Shown: in pieces, positions 1 through 13,359 of the stretch
Position numbering within the stretch: the first letter of the stretch is position 1
How the letters are laid out: each line of letters starts with the position of its first letter
DNA from: Riptortus pedestris
Taxonomy: Eukaryota; Arthropoda; Insecta; Hemiptera; Alydidae
DNA: 64,000 nucleotides
Reading direction: 5' to 3'
Assembly (NCBI GenBank): GCA_019009955.1
Contig: CM032228.1
Coordinates: forward strand, 230,630,001-230,694,000
The notes under the pieces: generated by a model
Seen by the model: the letters and a program-made list of their open reading frames with translations, nothing else
The model's database searches: none
Told to the model about the DNA's origin: nothing
Position numbers and translations under genes: made by a program

Positions 1-2084
1 AATTTCATAGTGATTGCATTGTTATGTACTTAAGATATCAAAATCAATAATTCGAGACTATTATGCAACCAATTATTTCTTGGAAAGGAGACTCTTTATT
101 GTATTTATTAAACCAATTTAACTAAATACACTTTCTTTCTTTTTTAATTGTTATAAATTCAAAGATATTGTTTTTTAATGTCATCATTCAGGTTTTACCA
201 GTGCAAGCAGTTAATAAAGAGGAATGTTCATAGTTTTCTTTTTGCTTTAGTTCTGTAGAAAGGAGAAGAGAACCTTTGTTTTGTTAAAATATAACCTCTC
301 TGTGCCCACCCCCTCCCCTTCGAAATATTCAGGGACTTCTAGAGACTTTAGAACGGGAAATAGCTATAACATAAAATATATTTCAAGAAGATATCGTCAA
401 CATAAAAGCTGTTAAATCAATGACAACTATGGAATTTAATAGTAAATTTCTGATGAACATGTAACTTGCTTTATAGATTATATGACTTTGAAAATTGGTA
501 GTCTTGATGATGTTCCATTATTTTGTGATTAATAATTGAAAATAAAGACTAATGAAATGAGAAATATCTCCTCTGGTTACTAGAAGTAATAGAAGAATAC
601 TTAAGACGAGCAATAATAATATTTTTCTTACCAACTAATTTATTTATCGGTAAAAAAAATTAAAAACGTTCCTTTCAGTGTGACTGCTGTAGCAAAACAA
701 ACATCAATCACAGATTGCGCCTCACTGAAGGAAGTACACTTTGCCAACTGCATGCGGTCTTGATAAAATGAGAGAGAGAAAGTTTTTATTTACATCTGTA
801 TTTCCCAGTAAATATATTAAGCAGAAAGCTATTAAAAATATGATGTGTTATGTTGAGGTATTGGTGTTGGAAATAATATGGGTTTCAGTAGTCTATTTTT
901 CGTGCGTTGTCCAAGATTGAATTCGTTAAAGCTAAGTATTCTGCAAATTTTGTGTTCATTAATAAATTGTCTTCGAGTTGAAATTAGTTAAGACATTTAA
1001 TTAATTATCCTGAGAATAAGCCTTTTAGTTTTTTTCTGTGCACTGACAATAACCTTTGTGTGCTGGGAGGCAGAAAGACTAGCACCAGACCTCATAAAAT
1101 TAACCAATAATATGCGGTTCAGGTTTGAGGAAGAGTTGAGAAATTCCCCATCAGTTGTAGAATGGGAATTCAAAATAATGATTTCCGAATATAGGATCAC
1201 CTGTACTTTTTGATTTTTTTTAGAGTCCATTAATGCCCATAAAATATTATCTAAAGTGGAGATTTATTTCGAATTCCTGTTTATGTTATCACTGTTGAGC
1301 TGACCATTGAGATTCTGAAATTCAATGTCGCTGTTGAAGGAGGCTACCTAGAGAATTGGTTAACGTAAGAAATCCAACGAGGTTGCCTTAGAAATACTAA
1401 ATATTTAAAGGCATCTATCTAATATATGAGAGGTTGAACCGCCCCTGAGCAGGGCGATGCTTGGACTGATGGCGATGCGACATGTACTGTGGTGGGGATG
1501 AAGGATTTTTGGAGGTCGCCTCTTTCCCCTTCCCATTGTTTGCCTGCTCTCTTTACACCATCTCTACCGGATTTAACCATTCCTATAGTCCCATCACACG
1601 CCTAGCGATTTCTTCTCTTACCGCTTTACGCCTAGGTCTGTCGGTTCAAAAATTGCAAAGCGTGTAAGATCTATTCCATGTCTAACATACATATCAAGTC
1701 CTGTCTAAGTAAATTTACTATTTATGTGGGAAATACAGAACAGTCTGTGGAACCGCGTCGTCTGCGTCTGTTAGCTTATATATAGCACCTGCGCAACTAA
1801 TTTTTGTTATGTTTTGAATGAAAGTTATATAAACTCGCAGTTGCGTGTAGCTGTCACCTGGGGCCCCCCTGCTTTAAAATTTAATAGTGATTCGGGAGCG
1901 AGTGCGGACTAGTGGCAACACTGTGTACATAACCTGTTCATCTCGGTTTGAAGAATGACAAAAGAACAAGTCAGTGCCTCGTACGAAACTTCCCCAAAAA
2001 CATTGTGAATTGTTGATAAGCTTATTAAATTGTTTTGTTCACTTCTCTCTCATTATTCTACACAATACCCACACCAATACACAT
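1..2084. other. No gene recognised
   Basis: AT-rich, with chance ORFs only. A slightly GC-richer stretch at 1740-1900 has two TATA-like strings (tatatata, tatataaac) but no supporting initiator spacing, and nothing coding downstream of it. Confidence 0.6.
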
Positions 2085-2270
2085 TCTTTAACTCCTTTAC
2101 AACTTACTGTTACTACTGATGCAACACTAGAGGGGTAAGACTTAAGCAACTGTCTTTACTCATACTCTCTAATGTCTTTAATTAGTCAGTTACATACAGT
2201 GGGGTGCTTTAACCATTGCTGGAGCCCATTCTTCGAATGTACTTCTCTTCATACCCTCGAAATGGTAAAA
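2085..2270 (+). repeat. Direct repeat, left copy
   Basis: tctttaactcctttacaact, gatgcaacactagaggggta and cgaatgtacttctcttcata recur in the same order and orientation at 2940-3100. The two copies are about 70-75% alike by eye and sit on either side of the fold-back family A copy. Confidence 0.65.
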
Positions 2271-2273
2271 GAT

Positions 2274-2890
2274 CGTCACGCCGGCCTGTGATTCGTTAAC
2301 TAAGCAGATTTCCCACGTGCGACACGTATTTGCATTTATCTCAAAGCGTAAGAGTTCAATCAAGGAGAACAATATTTGGTATTTAGGCTTCAAAAAAAAA
2401 AAAAAAAGTGCTTCATAATATAACAGCTTATTGTAAATATGCCTTAATTAGGAGTGGGCGTTTACTGAATTCTAAAAACTGGAGATTCCAAATATCTCCG
2501 TTAATATTCATGATACAGACAATACGTACATATAACATTTATAGGAAATTAAAGTGGCAATAACATTGGTTATATACACTTTTTCGATCCGACGTAAAGT
2601 AACTAAGATATTTCTAATTTTCGAAATTCCTCACTTCCCCACTGTCCGATTTAAGTTTGGTAACGATTAAACAACAATTGTGACCATGTTTATTTTTCAT
2701 TATTTTGATTATTAATCGGGATTTTTGCATATTTTAGTTGTCGGCCTTCATTAAACCCCCACTCCTACTCATTTCATATTAACAATTAGCTGTAGTATCA
2801 TGAGGCACTTTGTTTGAAGCTTAAATACCAAATATTGTTCTCACTGAACTTTTACTCTTTGAGATAAATGTAAATACATAGCGCACATAG
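2274..2890 (+). mobile_element. Family A element, fold-back form
   Basis: Starts with the family 5' end (cgtcacg...taagcagatttcccacgtg). The interior carries the family block with ccaaatatctccgttaatatt and ttttcgatccgacgta. From about 2695 to 2890 the sequence is an inverted copy of 2320-2510, including cttaaataccaaatattgtt against aacaatatttggtatttagg. The element therefore has two large inverted arms around a 200-bp centre. No 3'-terminal palindrome is present. Confidence 0.8.
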
Positions 2891-2939
2891 GAAGTCTTAG
2901 TTTATGTGACGGACTTTTGCTGCTTTTGAATAATATACT

Positions 2940-3100
2940 TTCTTTAACTCATTGGTAACTTTCTGTTACTGCCGACGCAATGTTAGAGGGGTAAGACCTA
3001 AGTAAGTTTGTATATTCATGATGAGGGATGACTTTCTAACCATTCCTGGAAGTATCCGAATGTACTTCTCTTCATAACCTCCAGACGGTAATAAAATCTT
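2940..3100 (+). repeat. Direct repeat, right copy
   Basis: Right partner of 2085-2270, with gacgcaatgttagaggggta, ctttctaaccattcctggaa and cgaatgtacttctcttcata. Related scraps (gatgggg/gtaagtctcctaaccattc) appear at 43900-43930. Confidence 0.65.
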
Positions 3101-6100
3101 CCACACACATCTTTACATCACCTGATTGTCAAATCAGAAAGCTAATCTAAGTGTATATGTACAGTTTTCTATGTGTTACACTTCTGTGCTCTTTGTATTA
3201 TCAGTTGGTTTTTTTTTTTACATATTACTTGCTGAAATTTAATTGATTTATCTCTTTGTAATCGGTATGCACAATATTGTGAGCGTTAGGCTGTTGTATT
3301 GTGTAGGTCTTGAGTCGTCAGGCTCCCGTGTCCGTCCTTGCTCCCTATCCCCAGGGCATGCGCACTCCTCTCAGCCATTCAACTCCAGTCCTCTTCATAC
3401 GCAGTACACATCACTTATTAATTATAGTTTCTCTCCGTCGTTATTTTATTTTCAATTATTTCCCCTGATCCCTACCACCCCTCTTTGCAATATTCCATCG
3501 TTCGTTTTTATTTATCCTTGCACGAATATGAGGGTTTAATGTCACAGGAGTTGCATTTAACAATGTATCACCATTGTCACAAACTGTTCGCTATTCTTAG
3601 CTCTTGGGTTTTGTGGATCTGACGATTTTTTTCCTCTCAAATAATTATAAGTAACCTCCATAAGTTTTTGCCCCCGCGCAGTCTTCAGTCAGTAGGTTAA
3701 GACTATCCTTGTCCAAGAATTAGTGTACTTGCCTGTGTTTGAGCAGCTATCTCTAGACGAAATTTATTTATTGAAATTGGACTCATGACAAGATCCTCTA
3801 AAAATTTAAAAAACTAAAAGGTAAACTCCTAAGCGGCCAAAATGGACAACGAAGTGCTTTAGAAGCGGCTGGAAATGCAAAATCGTTACATTCCATGTTA
3901 GACCATCACCAAAAAGTTCCTTTTTGTGTTTGTGTGGGAGGTTTTTACATCTTAATTACATACAAAATGTATGGACTTAACATTTTTCAGCCTTAAATAT
4001 AATACCTCCACCTTCTCCTCTTTCTTTTACAAAAAGCTTATACATCACGATATGGACTTAGTTTTATTCTTTTATCTAGTGCTCGGTCAAATGGGCGGCA
4101 AAAACCCTTTGTCGACTTTTCGGTACTTTTCCTTGAGCGCCACATAAAATAATTAAACAAAGATTCATTATTTATATTCATTCCATAATATTCATTATGG
4201 ACTATTTAAATATCACTTGTTACTTGCTTTAGGCATGTAGGAAAACACTGTATTTAAGGTGAGATATGATAGCCATAATCTGTGTAGCATTACACTTTTG
4301 GAATTGTATTTCGACTGTGCACTACGTTATTTTTAATATGACTCAACCCTTGGGGAACTAAATGTTTGCATTCGTTGCTTTCAGCGTAAAATCCACTGGT
4401 TTTTATAGTTTTATGAATTTCGTTAATCATTTAATTATCAAGTTTCGCAGTTTACAATGCTAAAAATTCCATCCTTATGTAGATTTGAGTTATGTTTTCT
4501 GACTTTATCTAGTTATTTTATTTGTCTCCTCTTCATATCTTTTAGAAGTCCTGAAGATAAAACTATGTTCGACATTGGGACCTCGTGTCCCAAGGTCCAT
4601 GATGTAGACACTTTCTGATAACGAGACCGAGTTATCTGTCTTCTCAGAACTGAAAATAACAATTTAATCTCGCACTATAATTATTCACGTGTACCGATCC
4701 CTGTAATTATAAATCCATGATAATCGCGTCTATAATTTATAACATTATAATTGTTCTGCAATTTAAATAGTATACCCGTAAGTCCTTGTTTATAAAAAAG
4801 ATTTGTAATATTGTAGACACATTTATAATTGTATTTTCTTTGAGTGTCTCATTTCGTTTCAACTTGGAACAAATTGCATCACCTAAGAGGCTGATTGATG
4901 TTTAAATAAACGTGTTTCCTTATTATACTAGCGATTGGCACAAAATATGCAAGAGACGGACACCGTCTTTGCTTGTTTGTATGGCGTGGAGTGCCATGTT
5001 ACCTAAAATAACTTACTGGTTACATTTTCTCATACTTCAAGAGTAGACAACCAATTTGTTGTTTCTAGCGAGGTGATTGGTGGATTAGCTCCTGAGACTC
5101 AAAGAAAACAATACATATGCACAGTGGACATACAACTCGCATACTTTTGCATTAAAATCGCCATTGCTAACTTTGGATAATGATTCGTTGAACCCAACCA
5201 ACAGGCATTTCATTCCAGCCTACCATCAGGGAGATATTTATTGCTTTCCCTATTCGTTTCTTAATTATAATTAATATTTAGGCTTTTGGTCAACAAAGAA
5301 AGATAAAGTTTCTTTAAATGTCACAATTTGCCTTTAGCGAGACTGTAAATCACAATTTAAACAGCATTTGCTCTATAACGTTTTTAAACAACGTTCACAT
5401 TCCGTTTCTTTTAATCTTAGGAAATCATCATAATTTAGAGTCAAATACATGATCGTTTTTATCTAGATCCTCTTTGTATTACTAAAGTCTTTAACTAGTT
5501 TGCAATTTAAATAAATTAATCGCTAAAGCTCTCTATATTGTTTTTACCAGACTCTCTTTGATAGCTTTCTCTGACGCTATTTCACTGGAATTGCAAGGCA
5601 GAAAGTACATTGAACTTTTAGTTAAATCCGTTTAATGGGCGATGACGCTATTGCAATTTTCGACAAGAGTGGAAGTCTCTTCTCTCTATCTGATGTCTTT
5701 ATTGTTGTGTGTTGTTTAATGCAGAAGAGGGAAAGAAATGAACAGTCAAGCTAAAGGCAACGGGCCATTTTCATTTCTGTGGAAATAAGGAATTTCTGTT
5801 CAAGAGCTCGATTTTAGACACAGCGTAGTGCCTCAGTCACTAACTAACAATACGCTCGATCGTGTTGATTATCTTCTGTTATTAAAATGAAAAAGATCGT
5901 TGCAGATCATATCTGAGGAGTAATGGCCGAATTGCGACTGTTGCCAGCGAACCAGCTGTCATCCAGATAGATATAAAGGATATGCAAACGAAGAGCCTTT
6001 AGCGAATAGTTTGGCCGTTGCGAATCCTATTGTCGATGAGCAAAGAGGTATATATGAATAGGCAGAGAGGAGCTAGGATACAAGGAGGATAGAATAGAGC

Positions 6101-8212
6101 CTGCTAGACTGCCGTTACAAGTTGCACAAGACTCGGGGCCGCGCCGCTCTCTGACGTCAGGCGAATAACGGTCTTGGGCAAGGACGTTCTCCTCTCTCCT
6201 CTTCCTCTCCTTCACATTTTATTCATCTCATATTTGTAATGTTCTTTATATGCATCTGCTTCCAATTCCACGAATTTGGGAATGTAATGTTGTTGTGGAT
6301 TGAAATACTTTGATGTCCATTTTGTGGCCTGGAAATCATTGTATATTCTTCCCAGAGATTAATGCTTTATTTCGAAACTAATGTTATTCTGAAATGCATG
6401 CTTTCAATTTATGATATAAACTGAAGCCTCCGTAGACAGCTCTCACACTGAGTCATCTCAGTTCTTTTGACTATTTTCCGAAATATTTTCACCAGAGAAA
6501 TGTTTTTGTAGACAAAATCAGCATTTTTAAGTTCTAAATATAATGCTCATTGATTAGAAAAAATATAAAAGCCTCTCCCGAAAAGGAAAAGTTAGTTTTT
6601 TAAACTCTCGCTTAAGCAGACTTGGTTACTGACATTTCAACCTTTTGAGGTTATGTTAATTACAAATATAATGTTGTCTTAGTATTTAACTAGCGTAACC
6701 TTTCTTGAATAAATCGTTTTGAATAATATATTCATCTTATATATCACTTTTCCGCCACATGTTCTTTTCCCGTGTATTTTTTTCCTATTCCCTCCTTTAA
6801 GTTTTAGCTTCCTTTGGATCAGAGCTGGATTCTGACCTGATTCTGGCTAGAACATTTCCTTCAAAATCAGGGAGTGCCTCTTCTCGGAAATATATATAAA
6901 GCCAAACGTTTATCTTGCACCACTAATTTGTGACTAACCTCATATGATGTTGAAAATAAATTACGCTGGCATGATGGTGAAATAGTCTAATTGTCTGTGT
7001 CTAAATCTAATTCCACAAGAAAAAAAAAATTAATTATCTCTACTGTAGAGAATCTAAAATTTGAATGTTGAAACTATATTTCCACTAGAAAGTCCAGTCT
7101 GTTCTTTCTTAATGCCCATGGCATATATGATGAGAAAGCTCATGGAGGACTATAAGAAGTGGTACACTGAATTCTTGCTGTGAGTTAAGAATAAAAAAAA
7201 AAAACATTTATTCCTTCATATAATTTTTGAAATTTTATCCTTAACAGCTACCGGCGATTCATATTACCAACCATTTTCAGATATGAAGTATAACAAACAC
7301 TGCTATATGCATTTGGTCTCGTTCACGCTGTTTAAAAAAATATTATTCATGGTATTTATTGAATTCATTAGTAACTTTTTTTTTTATATCTATTTTTCAT
7401 TGTCAGTATTACTAGTTGTTATACTACCTTCTTATTAACATTTAAACTAGAGTTGTTAATTATCATAGCTATGGCTGGTCATTTGACTTCGAAGGTTCCA
7501 TTTCCCACCCAAAGAGTGTGTTTCAAGCAGTTACTCTTCAGGATGTGACTAACTTTTTGATAAATGTATTACGTAATAGATAATAATAATAGATTTTCGA
7601 ACACTTAATTATCACCAACAAATAGTACAAGGGAAAATACTTTCAATGATATTAAAATCACATAACTTGAATATTCATGACGGAAAAAAGTTATCAGATA
7701 TTTCACTTCCTCCACCACCATTCCATCCATTACTTCATCTTATCATCTGATTGTTGTAATAATTCTCTTTTTATAATAAATCTAACTACTCCATCGTCAT
7801 TATTTTTTATCATAAAGACTTTCATTTATACATACTGTAGTTTTCATTGCGGTTTTCATCTCTGGATTTAAGTGAAGTTGAACTATTCCTACAATTAAAT
7901 TATTCTTTAAAGCTAATTGAATATCATTAAAAGCGCTTTCTCCTTGTGTACTTGCACAAGAGTTTATTCCGTTTAATTTATGGAGTTATAAACTTTTAAT
8001 GTTTCTCTTCTCTGGTTATTGTTGTAAAACAAATAATTTTAATTAAAATGCGATTCAGGAAATAGTTAACGAATTGCATTAGGCCGTAAAAAGATGAGAT
8101 TAACTTTCAACATTCATTTTTTTTTAATTAAAATTCCTTGGGTGCCTATTATGTATTTTCATTTACCGCCTATTTTTTCAATTAGCATCCCCCCCCATAA
8201 TTATAAACGTAA
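3101..8212. other. No gene recognised; GC-richer island at 5640-6230
   Basis: Mostly AT-rich. 5900-6230 stands out by composition and contains a CRE-like tgacgtca (6154), but both strands are interrupted by stops. It could be a regulatory segment or a non-coding exon. Confidence 0.5.
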
Positions 8213-8450
8213 CTCAACGTTAGATTAGCCGTGTGCGTTAAAGGGTTGATCTTTATATGATCTTAGACAACTTTCAACTTTGGGTTCAATTCCCTCGTTT
8301 GCAAAGAGAATTTACCCTTATTAATGGCTGACGTATTAAGTAAAATCCTTTGTACCAACCAAGTTAGAAAAGGATGGTTATATTTCCCGGTAAGCGACTG
8401 TCATACTTAGTCTTAGTTGTGGACAGTGGACATTAATTGTTATAAATATA
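8213..8450 (+). mobile_element. tRNA-derived SINE, diverged copy
   Basis: Follows the SINE in order: gattagccgtgtgcgttaaag (A-box part), gggttcaattccc (B-box), the middle block ttaagtaaaatccttt, then aaaaggatggttatat and gtggacattaattgt. Several blocks are strongly mutated. Confidence 0.55.
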
Positions 8451-9277
8451 CACATAGGAACCAATACTTAACATATGGTCATCCTGAGTCGCTTTGTAAT
8501 TCCATTAATAATTTGAATAGAAAATACGCTGAGAGATTTAATTAATATGTTTGTATATGCTCTAGATAACCTTAAATTGCATCTTTCTTAAGTGATATTA
8601 TTCATCTATTGCAACATTAAAAGTTAAAAAGAAAGCATTTAATAAATAGTTTAACTCAGTGTTTCCAGATCTCTGAATCCAATAAGTAAAAAAATTAAAA
8701 CTATAAAAGATATTTATTTACCAATCTACAAATAATCTTGATATTAATGTTTCTTTTCGAAATACTTACTTGCTCTTTCTGCGAAAATAATATTTTCTGA
8801 AGATTTTTAAAAAAATGTCTGAACATTCTTTATGACTGTTCTATTGGACTATCCTCAGATGTGACCATGAGTCGTTCAGACAATAATTCAAAACATACAT
8901 GCGCAGAAACCCATCCTTCGATGAGAGTGGTTTATTACGCCCTAAGATAGTAGAAAACCGTTTAAATAAATCTATAGCGTTCTAGAATGTGTTCCATCAA
9001 ATGTAATTGTTAATTTTTAAATTAATTCGATAAATAAAAAAAAAAAAGATAAAATGGTGCAATATTGTCCTTGGTTTGTGTACGACATTCAAGAATGAAA
9101 TCTGACTTTTAGATAAGATACGCAAAACAATAACAAAAGATACTAGGTACTCAGAAGATAAATTGTAAGTTAATTTCTTAGTTTTTACCCTCGATAGTTT
9201 TAATAGGACATAAGTTGTTTTTTTAAAATAATTTAATGGAACTCGTTTTTGATTAAAGAAGACAAGTCTTCGCCCTT

Positions 9278-9308
9278 TTAGCAGATTTCCCTTAAGGGAA
9301 ATCAGCTA
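9278..9308 (-). mobile_element. Family A 3'-terminal palindrome alone
   Basis: 31 bp that include a perfect 20-bp palindrome with the family's flanks (ttagcag...cagcta). The sequence on either side does not continue the family, so this is an isolated end. Confidence 0.65.
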
Positions 9309-10014
9309 TTTTATGAATAGCCTGTGTGTAAAGATGTTTTATGTTTTGTACTTAACCAAATAAATAAAATCCACTACCCCCTAGAGGTTTGAACTTAAAA
9401 TTGAGGATAAAACTATTTCAAAAATTAAATTACTATATTTAATAGTACCTATTTGTATTTTACTTTGTGATATTTTCAAAAAGTTGAAGTGGGAAAAAAT
9501 AGAGGAGTAACTAACTATATAACGCCACCTTACATACAGAATACATCCGTCATTTTAATATATACTCCAGATGAATGTATTTTAGAGAATACAGAATAGG
9601 ATGATTCTAGCTTTCTTTCAAAGTCATGGGCGTCGTCAATTGTAGTTCTTCATGCTGTGAAGCTAATGCCTATCATTAGTCAGCTTGTGCAGGCTACAGG
9701 CTACGAGGGGATGGCTATCTAACAACTCTGGTTTAGGGTTGAATTTTCTACACTCCATTGATGCCAATTTTCCTCGTGTTGCCTTTAATGCTGGAAGGTA
9801 ACGGGAAACCACTGCGTGTCTTTGTGGCACCTTCTTCGTTCCCGTAAAGGTTTACCAGTTCACGGGATTAATTACGAGGTGTAGCCTGTTGATTCCGTCT
9901 GGCATATATGTATGGGCGTAGTCGGCAACAATCTAGGCCTTAGAAAGAAATGCACAGGGAATTTTATAGAAATGAATAAATAATGATCATCTAAAAGAAG
10001 GTCACTTTTTGAAA

Positions 10015-10133
10015 TGGCTTAATTTTCCAAAAATTGCGTCACGGGTACAACCTATAGCCGATTTACGAAAGTCCGTCACGCCAGTGCTGCGTAAACTAAG
10101 CAGATTTCCCACGTGAAGGTTTACAATAGGTAA
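10015..10133 (+). mobile_element. Family A: 3' end joined head-to-tail to a 5' end
   Basis: 10015-10068 matches the family 3' end (aaaattgcgtcacgggtacaacc...agccgattt) in decayed form. Two bases later, at 10071, the family 5' end begins (gtccgtcacg...taagcagatttcccacgtg). This is a tail-to-head junction of two copies, or the remains of a tandem pair. Confidence 0.65.
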
Positions 10134-10489
10134 ATCTACATTCTGATAACACCACCTTGAATTTAATTGAATAAATACAAACGGTAATGAGAAAACTTTC
10201 AATCAATTTACAAGTTAATAACCTCGCAAAGGGTCTGAATTGTAAACAAACAGGTCAGCCAACCTCGCTGATTAGAAAGATAGAAATATTCTAGACCTAA
10301 AAGAAAATCAATTAAAGAAATATATCAGAATAAAACTTCCTAATTTTATTGAAAGCTGGGTACTACAGTTAATGCTATAATTTCTAATGAATCAGAATAA
10401 TTTTTATCTCAATGACTCAAATTTTAGTAATCCAAGAACTAAAGAAGGGGACGGGGTGATCAACAGAATGTATTTGCATACACAAAGTA

Positions 10490-10905
10490 AAACTACAATA
10501 TTTGGTATTTAACCTTGTAATGAAGTAGTTTATTATATAACAGAGTATTGTTTATGTAACATGAGTAGAAGTGGGGGTTTGCTGCGGTTAACATTTATGA
10601 TAGAATAAATATGTATAGAAGAACATGTATATATCTTTCTATTTGCAATAAGATTGGCCCTATACAATTTTTCAATCCGGCGTACGGGTATAGTAATAGA
10701 GATATTTGAAATTTTCAGAATTCTTCCTCTAAACCCCCTCCCCCTCCCACTGGTCGAATTTCAGCCAATAACGAATTTTATCTTTCTTTTTGAATAAAAC
10801 GATTAAATATCAAGTTTCGTAATGACCAAACAAAAATTGCTACCGCTAGAGCTTTAAAAGACAGAAGTCCCGTCATGGGTACGACCTCAAAATGAGAAAT
10901 TTGTT
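10490..10905 (+). mobile_element. Family A element, 5'-truncated
   Basis: Picks up the family at acaatatttggtatttaa (10495) and runs through gacatgagtag-like sequence, ttgcaataagattgg, tttttcaatccggcgta and the C-rich cccccctcccactggtcgaa to a 3' segment with cccgtcatgggtacgacctc (about 10868-10890). The terminal palindrome is lost. Confidence 0.7.
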
Positions 10906-13359
10906 TCCCAATATTGTTGCTGTCTTAAACTTATATAATATTTTTATTATTTAAACTAAAATCAACCAATTCAGTTAGTGTATAACGGGCTTAATATGTT
11001 TAACATTTGTACAATTTGTCAAGGGTGTATTGCAGGAAACATACCTTTTCTCTAGACAGATTTATCTAGTGATTTGCTAGATGTAGTGACTCTTAATGGA
11101 TTATTTAATACTTTAACCTTTCGCTTGTGAAACCTATATGTTGGTGTATTTGCATTGCGGTGTAGTTGTGTAATTGCTGTTTGCGCAAAGGAGTCGAAGC
11201 ACCGCCATAAAGCCTATGTGTGCTTTTAACACCTCTGCAGAATGTCTTCATACTTAATTCATATATCACCGGAGAATCATCCATTACTGCGCTAGGAAAA
11301 CGTTTATCGCTCCAAGGATTTGAAATTATAAATAAATTATAATATTTTTGCATTGTTGCTTGTAATTATGTTAAACCTACGCCTATTTCGATTGTAATAT
11401 ATTGCCTGTTGAAGGGAGCACTTTACGTTGGTGTAAATGGCAATAAAACAACCGTTACAGCTTTACATCCTGCTCGGACATTTGTAATTAGTCATATTAC
11501 GATTTAAATAATCCATTTTGGATTTGCATATTATTATTTCTTTGCTGTCATAAATGTAAGCCCCGCCCATGCAGTAGCACTATCATTGTTTTCCGAGCGT
11601 TTGAATCATAAATAATTTCGAAATTATTCCACCTTTGTTCTGGCGTGTCGGATAAAATGTGTTTCGTGGAATGGAATGTCGTCACCGCACGTAGGAAGAT
11701 GTATCAGCATAAATATTTTGTAAAATAAAAATACTCTCGTGTTCATTTGGACGTTTATGGCTGTCTAGCTTCTGTCTTACTCCAGTTGGAAATTGCAGGC
11801 AACCTGTTGCAATACCTTCAAATAATATCTTAAGGGGTATGCAAAACCCTCCTCCTTTTTTTTTTATTTTATTAACTTTCTACAGGTTATGCCATTAACA
11901 GTTTGCACTAACTTACGGAATGTTTCTTAGTCATTGCATGCTATGTTTACCGATAATTGTGATATCAATGTTCATTGAGACTGGCCCGCTATCTCTAGTC
12001 TAGAACGTTCTACGCCTTTCGATATCACTTCCAAACTACGTGGTTCTACGGATGTTTCTATACGACACATGATCTGGGATTGCTGATCAGTTTTCTTACG
12101 ATTAAGTAAGAATTAGATGTTAATTTTATTTAACATTACCTAATATTTATTCTCTACTTCCAAGCCAAGCTATTGAATAATTAATTTGCCCGGCGATTGT
12201 TGTCCAGGCTACACTTCTCTAATGAGGCATTTTATGAATGATTACAAACTTGTCGCCTCCTTAATGAGACAAAATACCTAATCATACATTTTTTTTTTAC
12301 CGATATTTATGATAAATATTTTGTTGGTTTTATTTAATAATTGAACATTTGTTATAGTAGTCATCTTATGTATAAAAACATCTTTCAGACATGAACTTTT
12401 TAATTTATTTTTAAACAAGGAATATTATTTTACAGATTTACTACATTCGAGCAGCGCGTTAAAGAGTTTTACTTCTGAAAATGATAATTCTTTTCTCGAT
12501 AATTATGTTTGTGGTTGGGGGTTTGAAGAATATTCTTGTACCTTGTTTTATGATATTTTTGTAAAACAAGTTCATGTTTTGTTTCGCAAACTATATTATT
12601 TGATACATATATATGTTGAAGGAAAAGCCATTATTTTTGTCTTCTTAAAGAATGGAGTTTCTCGATTTTCTGTTCAGTGTTTACCTTATTCTGCAGTTAT
12701 TAAAATCATGTTTTTTGAGTTAACAAAAGTGTAACTGCTATAAGTTAACCGACTCTGAAAATAACCATTGAAAATTCTTTTCGTAGGAAGAAAAAAATTA
12801 AATTCAGTAATAAAAGTTTGGGTTGCTGAAGACACAGCTAAATCATCTATCTACGTGACCGATATTTATTTAAAAAAAATAATTTTAACAGTTTTTTAAA
12901 TTAATAATAGTATAAATTCAGAAAATAGTATGAAGTAAATATGGCTGGGATTCTTACAGAAAGGAAAGTTTAGCATGAAGCAATGGCAAACGTTATTTTC
13001 AAAGAATATGGAATTAGAAAAATGTAATTATCTGTCGCTCGGTCTTTCAATATGTCAAATTCGGGCCTAAATTTTATGCAATTAGCAGTAATCGTGACTG
13101 ACGAAATATAAAAGCACTAAGTATTATTGTTGAAAATTTATGCCAGATGGGTATGAATATTGGCTATGTGGGCCTGATCATGTGTCGAGTGTTTGATAAG
13201 AGATACGAGCTGAGGTAGATAGGGGGCGATGACTAGTCTCCTTATCAGCTCTAGGCGGCCTTCCTACTCAGAACCTCCAGGCTTGTTACAAGGATGGAAA
13301 TAGATGCCGCTGGTGTAGTTCTATCTCTCTAGATTCTCCACATTAAGCAATTTTTAGCT

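Larger units (their letters stand above)
8451..13359. other. No gene recognised apart from family A pieces
   Basis: 9640-9940 is an unidentified GC-richer block (ggtaacgggaaaccactgcg) that could be an old repeat. 11520-11700 is another compositional island with an octamer-like atttgcat. No splice-supported reading frame. Confidence 0.5.

Noticed and set aside
1780..1870. TATA-like strings (tatatata, tatataaac) as a promoter
   Set aside because: No initiator at 25-30 nt and no coding or exon-like sequence downstream; AT-rich DNA gives such strings often.
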